Below the pieces are notes generated by a model that worked only from the letters and a program-made list of their open reading frames with translations, was not told the DNA's origin and did no database searches. The position numbers and the translations under genes were made by a program. A DNA stretch of 64,000 nt from Acidimicrobiia bacterium (GTDB lineage: Bacteria; Actinomycetota; Acidimicrobiia; Spongiisociales; UBA5794). Each line of letters starts with the position of its first letter. Position 1 is the stretch's first letter. The stretch lies in NCBI GenBank assembly GCA_030065575.1, contig JASJDZ010000001.1:62001-126000 (forward strand). Direction: 5' to 3'. Shown one piece after another: positions 46,871 through 54,854 of the stretch.

Positions 46871-47520
46871 TGTTCGTAGCCGTCTATCCCGCTGATCCCA
46901 CCCAGCAACTGATCTCCGCGCTGCTTGACGCGGGGTACAAGCCGGTACCGATCGACTCGCTCGACAGCATCGACGAGCGCACCCCCGAAGGCGGCTGGGC
47001 CGCGGCCGTAGTGGAGGTGACATCAGACCTGGGCCGCTCCCTGGCCCTTTCCGGCAAGCTCACCGATGAGTACGGACTGCCGGTGCTGCTGCTCATCGAT
47101 CGAACCATGACTCTCGACATCGCAGGGGAAGTTGGCTTCGCCGACTTCGTGCTCTCTCCGGTCGATCGCACCGAGTTGCGGGTACGACTGGGACGGCTGC
47201 ATTCGGCGACTCCGTCGATCGCCGACGAGGACATCGTCCGCTTCCGCGACCTGGAGCTGAACACTGCAACGTATCAGGCGACAGTCGCCGGCGAACCGCG
47301 GGACCTCACATTCATGGAGTACGAGCTGTTGCGGTTCCTGGTCGAAAACCCGGGTCGAGTCTGGAGCCGGGATCAGATTCTCGCCCGCGTGTGGGGCTAC
47401 GACTACTTCGGGGGCTCGCGCACGGTTGACGTCCACGTGCGTCGGCTCCGCGCCAAGCTCGGCGAGGAACGCTCTTCCTGGATTACGACGGTCCGCAGCG
47501 TCGGCTATCGGTTTGGCTGA
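46870..47520 (+). CDS. glnR: OmpR-family orphan response regulator, GlnR-like
   Basis: 216 residues: a divergent receiver domain (res 1-115) and a winged-helix DNA-binding domain (LTFMEYELLRFLVENPGRVW, ILARVWGYDYFGGSRTVDVHVRRLRAKL). At the usual phosphoacceptor strand the sequence is AAAVVEVTSD, with no Asp at the expected place, and the acidic pocket is lacking, as expected of GlnR-type regulators that work without a kinase. No sensor kinase gene is adjacent. The ATG shares one base with the glnA stop. Position and the box upstream make nitrogen control the likely role; the symbol is given by homology and context. Confidence 0.8.
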   Translation: MFVAVYPADPTQQLISALLDAGYKPVPIDSLDSIDERTPEGGWAAAVVEVTSDLGRSLALSGKLTDEYGLPVLLLIDRTMTLDIAGEVGFADFVLSPVDRTELRVRLGRLHSATPSIADEDIVRFRDLELNTATYQATVAGEPRDLTFMEYELLRFLVENPGRVWSRDQILARVWGYDYFGGSRTVDVHVRRLRAKLGEERSSWITTVRSVGYRFG

Positions 47521-47532
47521 CCCTTCTGCTTC

Positions 47533-47584
47533 CGTTCATGCGTAGATCCGTCGGGTCAGAGCCGATCTATCTACGCAAGAACCG
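47533..47584. repeat. Palindrome family A-like hairpin after the GlnR-like gene
   Basis: CGTTC-A-TGCGTAGAT pairs with ATCTACGCA-A-GAAC. It keeps the GCGTAGAT core of family A and probably ends the glnA-glnR transcript. Confidence 0.65.
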
Positions 47585-47652
47585 GGGAGTAAGCCTGAGA
47601 TGCGCCAAGACGGGGGTAGGCGGGTGCCGGTTGCACGGCTAGGGTTTGACCC

Positions 47653-47685
47653 ATGAAGCCGCAAACTCGACTTCAGCTCATGTAG
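47653..47685 (+). CDS. 10-residue leader peptide upstream of the LeuRS paralogue
   Basis: MKPQTRLQLM, with two Leu codons (CTT, CTC) in the last four codons. The stop TAG abuts an RNA hairpin (47685-47709), followed by a terminator (47713-47740) and then the synthetase gene. This is the layout of ribosome-dependent attenuation. Evidence is positional; no SD of note is visible. Confidence 0.55.
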   Translation: MKPQTRLQLM

Positions 47686-47709
47686 GCGCAGACAACACCC
47701 GTCTGCGCC
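47685..47709 (+). promoter_or_regulatory. Attenuator hairpin 1 of the LeuRS leader
   Basis: GGCGCAGAC pairs with GTCTGCGCC (9 bp). A ribosome at the end of the leader peptide would cover its 5' arm. Confidence 0.65.
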
Positions 47710-47712
47710 CAA

Positions 47713-47740
47713 CCTCCTATGCCTCGCGTAGGAGGTTTTT
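47713..47740 (+). terminator. Attenuator terminator in front of the LeuRS gene
   Basis: AACCTCCTA and TAGGAGGTT form a 9-bp stem with loop TGCCTCGCG, ending in a T-run. It lies 52 nt upstream of the synthetase start. Confidence 0.85.
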
Positions 47741-47763
47741 CTATCCCCAGGAAGGAGACTCAC

Positions 47764-47862
47764 ATGAGTAAGCGAAGGGAGGGCCCGCTCCGATGGCACA
47801 GCCCTATCCCGTCCACGTTATCGAGGCCCGCTGGCGCGATCGCTGGGAGCGCTCGGGGCTGA
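47764..47862 (+). CDS. Overlapping upstream ORF at the LeuRS start (32 residues)
   Basis: ATG 47764 sits 8 nt after the strong site GGAAGGAG and is read in a different frame from the synthetase (start 47793), ending at TGA 47862 inside it. The product begins MSKRREGPLRWHSPIPSTLS. Its ribosome site is better than that of the synthetase itself, so it may divert or couple ribosomes. Confidence 0.35.
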   Translation: MSKRREGPLRWHSPIPSTLSRPAGAIAGSARG

Positions 47863-49928
47863 ATCGCATCGACCTCGACACCGTCGACTCCGACCGTGTC
47901 TTCTACAACCTGGTCGAATTCCCCTACCCATCTGCCGAGGGCTTACACGTCGGTCACGTCTTCCGCTACGTGGGTGTTGATGCCTTCGGCCGCTACCAGC
48001 GCATGTGCGGGCGAGCCGTGTTCCAGCCGATCGGGTTCGATTCCTTCGGCATTCACGCGGAGAACTATGCGCTCAATGTCGGCGAGCATCCTCGGCGGCT
48101 GACCGAGCAGACCACGGCACGCTATCGGGAGCAGCTCTCGAGTATCGGCGCCGCCTGGGACTGGTCACGGGCCATCGACACCAGCAAGCCCGAGTACTAC
48201 CGGTGGACGCAGTGGACCCTGGTCCAGCTGTTCAAGGCCGGGCTGATGTACCAGGCCGAAGCGCCGGTCATCTGGTGCCCGTCGTGTCTGACGGTCCTGG
48301 CTCGCGAGCAGACCGACCGGGACGGCACAGTCTGCGAGCGCTGCGGCTCGCCTGTCACCGAGCGGGTCATGAAGCAGTGGTTCCTGCGGACGACCCACTA
48401 TGCCGACCGTCTGCTGTCTGGCCTGGACGATCTCGAGTGGCCGGACCGCTCCAAGCGCCTGCAACGGCAGTGGATCGGCAGGTCGGAGGGACGCGACATC
48501 GACTTCGGTGATCTGACCGTCTTCACAACCCGTCCCGATACGCTTCCCGCCGTGACGTTCATCGCCGTGCCTGCGGGTCACCCGGCGGCAGGCTCGACAC
48601 GCCGCCATCCGACAAGCGGCGCCCCCATCCCCGTCGTTGTGACGGACTACGTGGTTGAGTCGTATGGAACGGGAGCCGTGATGGGCGTTCCTGCACACGA
48701 CGATCGGGATGCCCGCTTCGCCGCAGAGCATGGCCTGCCGGTCTCCGACGCGCCTCTGCTCGACCCAGTAGATGCGGCAGCGGTCGGCCGACCATCGGTC
48801 CGCTATCGCATGCACGACTGGCTCATCAGCCGGCAGCGGTACTGGGGACCGCCGATTCCGATCATCCATTGCGAAAGCTGCGGAGCCGTTCCTGTGCCTG
48901 AGGAGGACTTGCCGGTAGTGCTCCCCGATCTCGACGACATTCGGCCGACTGGGGACTCGCCCCTAGCCGAGTGCACCGATTGGGTGCAGACGACATGCCC
49001 GTCCTGCGGGGGTCCTGCATCACGGGATAGCGACGTCAGCGACACGTTCGTTGATTCGGCGTGGTACTTCCTGCGCTACCCGTCGACAGAGTTCGACGAT
49101 GTGCCCTGGGACAACGTTCGCACCGACAAGGTGCTGCCGGTCGACTTCTACGCCGGCGGTTCCGAGCACGTCCAGCGGCACCACCTCTACGCCCGGTTCA
49201 TGACGATGGCGTTGCAGGATCTGGGTCTGGTCTCCATGGCGGAGCCCCTGCCGAGAATCGCCCTCGGCGGGATGATCATCCTGGCGGGCGCAAAGATGTC
49301 CAAGAGTCGCGGGAACGTCGTCTCTCCCGACGGGTACGTCGCCGAGCACGGCATCGATGTGCTTCGGTGCTCGCTGCTCTTCTCAGCCCCTTGGGGACGC
49401 GGTGGCGAGTTCTCCGATCGCAGCATTGCCGGGATCGAGCGGTTCTTCGCCCGCTGCTGGCGCGCCGTTGCGGAATCTGATGGGCCGGAATCCGCTGTGG
49501 CACAATGGGATCACACGATCAGCGCCGTGACCAGAGCTGTTGAGCGCATGTCGTTCAACGTCGCCCTCGCCCGGTTGATGGAGTTCGTAGACCACGTCCG
49601 CTCGGCTGAGGACAAGAGCGTGCTGGTGCGGCTACTTGCTCCCCTTGCCCCGCACCTGGCCGAAGAGCTGTGGCACCAGCTAGGCCAGCCCTTCTCGGTG
49701 CACGACCAGCCCTGGCCGGAAGCATCGAGCGACGGCGCCGCCGAGGTGCAGGACCTGGCAGTGCAGGTGGACGGGCGTCTGCGCGGTCGGATTTCGCTGC
49801 CGAGAACCGCAACTGGCGAGGACGCAGCGGCACTCGCTCGCAGCAACATCGCCGCCGTTCCTGCCAAGGATGCAGTCAAACGCGTGGTCTACGTCCCCGG
49901 CCGCGTGATCAACTTCGTGTCGCGCTGA
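47793..49928 (+). CDS. Leucyl-tRNA synthetase, short form with reduced editing domain
   Basis: 711 residues, well below the usual 800-870. Class I signatures are intact: LHVGH (about res 50) and KMSKSRGN (about res 501). Zinc motifs CPSCLTVLAR...CERCG and CESCG...CPSCGG are present. The CP1 editing region between WIGRSEGRDIDF and MHDWLISRQRYWG is only about 113 residues, roughly 70-80 shorter than typical, although TTRPDTL and GTGAVMGVPAHDDRD (with the editing Asp) remain. It charges tRNA-Leu; as a probable paralogue behind an attenuator it may be an inhibitor-resistant or stress form (inference). GGGAGGG lies upstream of ATG 47793. The vital copy may lie elsewhere. Confidence 0.85.
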   Translation: MAQPYPVHVIEARWRDRWERSGLNRIDLDTVDSDRVFYNLVEFPYPSAEGLHVGHVFRYVGVDAFGRYQRMCGRAVFQPIGFDSFGIHAENYALNVGEHPRRLTEQTTARYREQLSSIGAAWDWSRAIDTSKPEYYRWTQWTLVQLFKAGLMYQAEAPVIWCPSCLTVLAREQTDRDGTVCERCGSPVTERVMKQWFLRTTHYADRLLSGLDDLEWPDRSKRLQRQWIGRSEGRDIDFGDLTVFTTRPDTLPAVTFIAVPAGHPAAGSTRRHPTSGAPIPVVVTDYVVESYGTGAVMGVPAHDDRDARFAAEHGLPVSDAPLLDPVDAAAVGRPSVRYRMHDWLISRQRYWGPPIPIIHCESCGAVPVPEEDLPVVLPDLDDIRPTGDSPLAECTDWVQTTCPSCGGPASRDSDVSDTFVDSAWYFLRYPSTEFDDVPWDNVRTDKVLPVDFYAGGSEHVQRHHLYARFMTMALQDLGLVSMAEPLPRIALGGMIILAGAKMSKSRGNVVSPDGYVAEHGIDVLRCSLLFSAPWGRGGEFSDRSIAGIERFFARCWRAVAESDGPESAVAQWDHTISAVTRAVERMSFNVALARLMEFVDHVRSAEDKSVLVRLLAPLAPHLAEELWHQLGQPFSVHDQPWPEASSDGAAEVQDLAVQVDGRLRGRISLPRTATGEDAAALARSNIAAVPAKDAVKRVVYVPGRVINFVSR

Positions 49929-49938
49929 TCACGTCCGG

Positions 49939-49984
49939 GTCTGGCGTAGTCAACGGCGATATCCAGCCGCGATCTACGCCAGAC
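49939..49984. repeat. Palindrome family A-like hairpin between LeuRS and ALDH genes
   Basis: GTCTGGCGTAG pairs with CTACGCCAGAC (11 bp perfect). It lies 11 nt after the synthetase stop, between convergent genes; a likely bidirectional 3' end. Confidence 0.75.
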
Positions 49985-49993
49985 TCGGTTGGG

Positions 49994-51508
49994 TCAGCCG
50001 AACTCGATGCCCTGCGCGAGAGGGAGATCGTCGCTCCAGTTGATGGTCACGGTCTGGCGGCGCATGTACGCCTTCCACGAGTCCGAACCGGACTCACGCC
50101 CGCCACCGGTGTCCTTCTCGCCACCGAATGCGCCGCCAATCTCGGCGCCGGACGTCCCGATGTTGACGTTGGCAATGCCGCAGTCCGAGCCCTCGGGGGA
50201 AAGGAACCTCTCAGCCGACTTAACCGAGTCGGTGAAGATGGCAGAAGACAGCCCCTGATCGACTCCGTTGTTGATCGCGATTGCCTCGCCCAACTCATCG
50301 AACTCGATGATGTAGAGGATGGGGGCGAAGGTCTCTACCCCGAGTATGGGAGCATTTGCGGGCATCTTGATGATCGTCGGTTCGACGTAGTACCCATCGC
50401 GGTCCAGCACTTTGCCGCCGTAGAGGAGCTCGCCACCCTGCTCTTGGGCAATCCCAACCGCGGCCGCAAAGGTGTCGACAGCGCTCTGGTTGATCAGCGG
50501 GCCCATGAGGATGCCATCGGCGAGGGGATCGCCAATCGGAACTCGTGCGTATGCCTCGACCAGCTTCTGACCTATTTCGTTCGAGATGCCTCTCTGCATG
50601 ATGATGCGGCGCAACGAGGTACACCGCTGACCGGCGGTGCCGACGGCGGCAAACAGCGCGCCCCGCACGACGAGGTCCACGTCGGCATCGTTCATGACGA
50701 TGATGGCGTTGTTGCCACCAAGCTCGAGGAGCGAACGACCCAGTCGCTTGGCCACCGCGGTACCGACTTTCTCACCCATGTCGCAAGACCCGGTTGCCGA
50801 GATGAGCGGGATGCGGCGGTCGTTGATCATGGTGTCGCCGACACTGCGTCCGGGGCCCACCACGAGGTTGAACACGCCCTCAAACCCGGATCCGGCCATG
50901 ACCTCGTGGGCGATCCTGCTCACGGCTACTGCGGTGAGTGGGGTCGAGCTCGATGGCTTCCAGATCATCGTGTCCCCGCAGACTCCGGCGATGCAGGAGT
51001 TCCAGGCCCAGACTGCAGTCGGGAAGTTGAACGAGGTGATGATGCCCACGGGTCCGAGCGGATGCCATTGCTCGTACATACGATGTCGGGGGCGCTCTGA
51101 GCCCATGGTTAGGCCATAGAGCTGGCGGGAGAGGCCGACTGCGAAGTCGGCGATGTCGATCATCTCCTGAACTTCGCCGTCACCCTCCGGCTTGATCTTG
51201 CCCATCTCGTAGGAGACAAGGGAACCGAGCGGATCCTTGTACTCGCGGAGGGCATTGCCCAGCCTGCGGATGTACTCGCCGCGGGCCGGAGCGGGCAACA
51301 TACGCCACTCCTTGAAGACCTCGACCGAGTTGGAGATGACCTTGTCGTAGTCCTCGACCGTGGCCTGTTTCACCGCTGCGATCGGTTCGCCTGTGCTGGG
51401 GTCATAGCTGGTGATGAGCTCACCGCCTGTGTCCAACCATCCGGCGGCAAACGCTCCGGGATTCACGTCCTCCAGACCTAGCGCACGCAGAATCTGATCA
51501 CGGTTCAC
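49994..51508 (-). CDS. ALDH7-family aldehyde dehydrogenase (aminoadipate-semialdehyde / piperideine-6-carboxylate type)
   Basis: 504 residues. Catalytic Cys in GTAGQRCTSLRR, Glu in LLELGGNNAI, cofactor segment SFNFPTAVWAWN, and the C-terminal GTSGAEIGGAFGGEKDTGGG typical of ALDH7A1/AmaB. These enzymes oxidise 2-aminoadipate 6-semialdehyde in lysine catabolism. The GTG start at 51508 has GAGGAGG 8 nt upstream. Divergent from a TetR gene whose operator lies in the shared gap, so it may be the target. The rest of a lysine pathway is not in the window. Confidence 0.9.
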   Translation of the reverse strand: MNRDQILRALGLEDVNPGAFAAGWLDTGGELITSYDPSTGEPIAAVKQATVEDYDKVISNSVEVFKEWRMLPAPARGEYIRRLGNALREYKDPLGSLVSYEMGKIKPEGDGEVQEMIDIADFAVGLSRQLYGLTMGSERPRHRMYEQWHPLGPVGIITSFNFPTAVWAWNSCIAGVCGDTMIWKPSSSTPLTAVAVSRIAHEVMAGSGFEGVFNLVVGPGRSVGDTMINDRRIPLISATGSCDMGEKVGTAVAKRLGRSLLELGGNNAIIVMNDADVDLVVRGALFAAVGTAGQRCTSLRRIIMQRGISNEIGQKLVEAYARVPIGDPLADGILMGPLINQSAVDTFAAAVGIAQEQGGELLYGGKVLDRDGYYVEPTIIKMPANAPILGVETFAPILYIIEFDELGEAIAINNGVDQGLSSAIFTDSVKSAERFLSPEGSDCGIANVNIGTSGAEIGGAFGGEKDTGGGRESGSDSWKAYMRRQTVTINWSDDLPLAQGIEFG

Positions 51509-51589
51509 GGGTGAGACCTCCTCAAAACACGACGTATTGAGAACGCTACTAGGAGCCGACCCCGTCGTCGCTATCGGCCGGGCCAGGAC

Positions 51590-51618
51590 TTGACAGCCTA
51601 CCTACATGTCTGTAGGTT
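51590..51618 (+). promoter_or_regulatory. tetR promoter with embedded operator
   Basis: TTGACA (51590-51595), 17-bp spacer and TAGGTT (51613-51618). The spacer and -10 hold the inverted repeat ACCTACA-TGTC-TGTAGGT (51600-51617), a classic autorepression layout. Confidence 0.8.
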
Positions 51619-51652
51619 ACCCTCACTGCCGGCTACCCAGGAGAACACAGTC

Positions 51653-52258
51653 ATGAGTCCGGAAGCAACCAAAGAACGAATACTCGACGGCTTTGCCGAA
51701 CAGCTACTCGATGTCGGCTACCGGGGAATTTCACTGCAGGCCATCACCGATGCGGTCGGTATCAAGCGGCCGTCCATGTACCACCACTTCCCCGAAGGCA
51801 AGGAGCAAATCTACGTTGAGGTCGCCCTGCGGATGATCGAGGCCGACGGATCTCAGGTCAACGCCGCGCTCGCAGGCAACGAGGCGCTACGGGACAAGCT
51901 GGTGGCGCTGGCGCTGCTGCACTCGGAGGATCCCCGCAAGACGGCGCTCGACCAGCGGATCTTCGACGCGACCCGCTACGTGAGCGATGACACCCGTACC
52001 TTGGTATCTACCCGATACGTTGCCGGGCTGCTGACTCCCGTGCGCAACTTGATGGCCGAGGCCGTCGCCGCAGGGGAACTGCGAGACGAGGATCCCGGAT
52101 TGCTGATGGAAGCCTTTTTCGGCATCACCAACGCCGTACCCGCTCTGCCGGAGGATGTCGGGATGCCCCCGGCCAAGCGAGGTGGCCCACGCCCCGCCGC
52201 AATCGAGTTGGCCAATCGGGTCGTGACGCTGTTCCTCGAGGGAGCCGCCGCGCGGTAG
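51653..52258 (+). CDS. TetR-family transcriptional regulator
   Basis: 201 residues. The N-terminal helix-turn-helix is ATKERILDGFAEQLLDVGYR followed by ITDAVGIKRPSMYHHFPEGK, the standard TetR DNA-binding domain; the rest is an all-helical ligand domain (similar to the YxaF/LmrA-type C-terminus, ending in PAAIELANRVVTLFLEG). GGAG lies 9 nt before ATG 51653. An inverted repeat overlaps its promoter and lies in the divergent gap with the ALDH7 gene, so both may be controlled; the ligand is unknown. Confidence 0.9.
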   Translation: MSPEATKERILDGFAEQLLDVGYRGISLQAITDAVGIKRPSMYHHFPEGKEQIYVEVALRMIEADGSQVNAALAGNEALRDKLVALALLHSEDPRKTALDQRIFDATRYVSDDTRTLVSTRYVAGLLTPVRNLMAEAVAAGELRDEDPGLLMEAFFGITNAVPALPEDVGMPPAKRGGPRPAAIELANRVVTLFLEGAAAR

Positions 52259-52295
52259 CAGGTCGAGTTGCTACGGCCGAGTGCGGAGTTCGCAC

Positions 52296-53669
52296 CTACT
52301 CGACAATGACGGTCTTCTCGTTGACGAAGGCCCGGATACCGAGAGCGCCGAGCTCGCGGCCGAAACCCGATGCCTTGATGCCACCGAACGGCAGTCGCGG
52401 GTCCGAGGCCACGAAGGTGTTGACCACACATGTACCCGCCTCGAGGCGCTCAGCCGCAATGCGGCGCCCCCGGTCCACGTCACGGGTGAACACGGCAGCT
52501 CCGAGCCCGAACCGGGTGTCGTTCGCTACTCGGATTGCCTCCTCTTCGCTTGCGACCCGGATCACTGCGGCGACCGGCCCGAACAGTTCCTCTTCGTACG
52601 CGGGCATCCCCGGCGCAACACCAGTCAACACCGTCGGTGGGTAGAAAGCCCCCGGGCCGTCGGGGATCTCACCGCCGAGCGCGACCCCGGCACCGGCGGC
52701 CACGGACTCCGTCACCTGGCGGTGGAGCTCTTCTCGCAGGTCAAGCCGCGCCAGCGGGCCAACCTGGGTGTCCTCATGAGCAGGATCGCCGACCGCGAGC
52801 TCTCTCATCTGAGCAACGAAGCGCTCCAACCACTGCTCGTAGACGTCGGCATGAACGATGAACCGCTTGGCAGCAATGCAGGATTGGCCCGAGTTGATGA
52901 CCCGCGACTTGGCACAGACCGAGGCCGCCAACTCGACGTCTGCGTCCTCGAGCACGAGGTAGGGGTCAGATCCGCCCAACTCGAGCACCACCTTCTTCAA
53001 CCGAGCCCCCGCCGTTTCTGCAAGCGCGGCTCCGGCCGTCTCGGATCCAGTAAGCGTTGCGGCAGCAACGGCTCGGGCGTCCACCACCTCCGCGACTCGG
53101 TTCCCGGGGATGAGCAACGCCTGGAACACGCCGGAGGGAAACCCCGCGTCGCTGAAGGCCTCTGCGATGGCGGTAGCGCATCCGGGTACGTTGGAAGCGT
53201 GCTTCAACAACCCCGCGTTGCCGGCACACAGGGCAGGAGACGCAAAACGGAACACCTGCCAGAAGGGGAAGTTCCACGGCATCACCGCCAGGATCACACC
53301 GAGCGGCTCGTGGTGAACGTAGCTGAGCGTCCGGCCCGCTGCGATGGGTCGGTCGGCAAGCATGTCGGCCGCCTGCTTTGCGTAGTAGCGGCACACCCAG
53401 GCACACTTCTCGACTTCGGCCCTGGCTTCGGTGATCGGCTTGCCGACTTCGGCGGTCATGAGATTCGCATAACGATCTCGTCTGGCGGTCAGCAGGCGAG
53501 CCATCTCCCCCATCAGGGTGCTCCGGCGCTCGATGCCGGTACGTCGCCAATCCAGAAATGCGGCTTCTGCCGCCTCGACCTTCTCCTGAACCTGATGCGG
53601 CGTGTGCTGGCTGTAGCGGGCGATCTCTTCGCCGGTTGCGGGGTTGATGGCAGTCATCTGCCCGGGCAT
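52296..53669 (-). CDS. NAD(P)-dependent succinate-semialdehyde dehydrogenase-like ALDH
   Basis: 457 residues. MPWNFPFWQVFRFASPALCA is the cofactor-binding block, LELGGSDPYLV carries the general-base Glu, INSGQSCIAAKR the catalytic Cys, and EELFGPVAAVIR the C-terminal loop. The short length and the NSGQSC form match the GabD/Sad branch. GGAAGGAG precedes ATG 53669. It lies 17 nt after the RidA gene on the same strand, consistent with removal of reactive intermediates in amine or GABA catabolism (inference). Confidence 0.9.
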   Translation of the reverse strand: MPGQMTAINPATGEEIARYSQHTPHQVQEKVEAAEAAFLDWRRTGIERRSTLMGEMARLLTARRDRYANLMTAEVGKPITEARAEVEKCAWVCRYYAKQAADMLADRPIAAGRTLSYVHHEPLGVILAVMPWNFPFWQVFRFASPALCAGNAGLLKHASNVPGCATAIAEAFSDAGFPSGVFQALLIPGNRVAEVVDARAVAAATLTGSETAGAALAETAGARLKKVVLELGGSDPYLVLEDADVELAASVCAKSRVINSGQSCIAAKRFIVHADVYEQWLERFVAQMRELAVGDPAHEDTQVGPLARLDLREELHRQVTESVAAGAGVALGGEIPDGPGAFYPPTVLTGVAPGMPAYEEELFGPVAAVIRVASEEEAIRVANDTRFGLGAAVFTRDVDRGRRIAAERLEAGTCVVNTFVASDPRLPFGGIKASGFGRELGALGIRAFVNEKTVIVE

Positions 53670-53686
53670 TGGCGGCTCCTTCCGGG

Positions 53687-54067
53687 CTAACGAGCTGCGA
53701 TCACCTCGATCTCGACGTTGATGTCGAGGGGCAGCCTGGCTACTTCGACGGTCGATCGAGCCGGCTTGGCGTCGCCAACGTACTTCCCGTACACGGCGTT
53801 GACCAGCGGGAAGTCGTCCATGTCGGCGAGGAAGATGGTCGTTTTGACGACATCGCCAAAGCCCAGGCCGACATCAGCGAGGATCGCTCCGATGTTCTTC
53901 ATCACCTGCTCGGTCTCGGCCTCGACACCACCCACGATGAGCTGGTTTGTTGTGGGGTCGAGAGGGCCCTGACCGGATATGAACACGAAGCCATTGGCTT
54001 CGACCGCTACCGAGTAGGGCCCGACGGGAGCCGGGCCGCTGGGCGCATCGAGAATCTCTTTGGGCAT
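53687..54067 (-). CDS. RidA/YjgF-family enamine/imine deaminase
   Basis: 126 residues. PVGPYSVAVEANGFVFISGQ, VKTTIFLADMDDFPLVNAVY and PARSTVEVARLPLDINVEIE (with the conserved Arg) are RidA signatures. It hydrolyses reactive 2-iminobutanoate/enamine intermediates made by PLP enzymes. GGAGG lies 4 nt before ATG 54067; the longer frame to 54148 is not supported. First gene of a likely operon with the SSADH gene, or second after the DUF3592 gene 26 nt upstream. Confidence 0.92.
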   Translation of the reverse strand: MPKEILDAPSGPAPVGPYSVAVEANGFVFISGQGPLDPTTNQLIVGGVEAETEQVMKNIGAILADVGLGFGDVVKTTIFLADMDDFPLVNAVYGKYVGDAKPARSTVEVARLPLDINVEIEVIAAR

Positions 54068-54093
54068 GAATCCTCCAGTCGCTCGCGCCAAGG

Positions 54094-54816
54094 CTACTCC
54101 TGGGGCAGCGTCACCTCGTAGAAGTTGGGATCGTTGGGGTCCACCCAAACGTCCACTTTGTTTCCGTGCTGCATGTAGTACAGCGTTGGGTCCTCATCCA
54201 TCCAGTCACTGACGAACCGGCGGATGGTGTCGTCAATCTCGGCGCGAGCCTTGACCCGATAACGGACCCGGCCCTGATCGTCCATCGGGGATGGCTCGGT
54301 GCCCATGAAGTCAGCGGTGATCAGTTCCCGACCGTCAACCGGATCGCTCTGAGTTGCACCGGGTTGCTCACCGGCCCAAGGCGGCTCTTGCGATCCGGCC
54401 ATGCGGCGCCGGCGACGAATCGACCAGAAGATGCCGGCAGCGATCAGGATCGGAAGGCAGATGAGGAGGATGGGCAACCAGACCAGCAGGAACAAGTTGC
54501 GAACCCGGGCGTCTGCCGGGTTCCCCGGGTCGTAGAGGATGGTCACCCGGTCGCCGATGCTGGGCACGATCGCTCCGCTGTAGGAAATGGCACCTTCATA
54601 GAGGTACGTATTCCCGTCGACGGCGTACTCGTAGACCGGCGTGTATGCAGGGTCCCCATCGGAATCAGTGGTGAAGACGAGATCGACTATCACGCCCGGG
54701 GCGGTCTCATGGTTGAGCACCCGGTTCAGGTTGGAAACAAGAAGAAGCCCGAGCCCGAAGACTATCGGGACAACGATGACAAGGACTGCGACCTTGAGAC
54801 AGCCACCACGTTTCAT
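54094..54816 (-). CDS. DUF3592 membrane protein
   Basis: 240 residues. A first membrane helix (VAVLVIVVPIVFGLGLLLV), an extracytoplasmic beta-sandwich of DUF3592 type (AYTPVYEYAVDGNTYLYEGA, GDRVTILYDPGNPADARV), a second helix (LFLLVWLPILLICLPILIAAGIF) with an RRRRR stop-transfer signal, and a C-terminal cytoplasmic part. Function unknown. ATG 54816 has TACGCT (54823-54828) 6 nt upstream, so it is probably leaderless. Confidence 0.82.
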   Translation of the reverse strand: MKRGGCLKVAVLVIVVPIVFGLGLLLVSNLNRVLNHETAPGVIVDLVFTTDSDGDPAYTPVYEYAVDGNTYLYEGAISYSGAIVPSIGDRVTILYDPGNPADARVRNLFLLVWLPILLICLPILIAAGIFWSIRRRRRMAGSQEPPWAGEQPGATQSDPVDGRELITADFMGTEPSPMDDQGRVRYRVKARAEIDDTIRRFVSDWMDEDPTLYYMQHGNKVDVWVDPNDPNFYEVTLPQE

Positions 54817-54822
54817 GCCGGC

Positions 54823-54828
54823 AGCGTA
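54823..54828 (-). promoter_or_regulatory. Leaderless -10 box (TACGCT)
   Basis: Minus-strand TANNNT box 6 nt before ATG 54816. Confidence 0.5.
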
Positions 54829-54854
54829 GCTACCGGCTGAGTTGGTTCAGCGTT

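Noticed and set aside
47581-47792. T-box riboswitch upstream of the LeuRS gene
   Set aside because: No AGGGTGGNACCGCG-like T-box sequence; the leader peptide plus terminator fits ribosome-dependent attenuation better.
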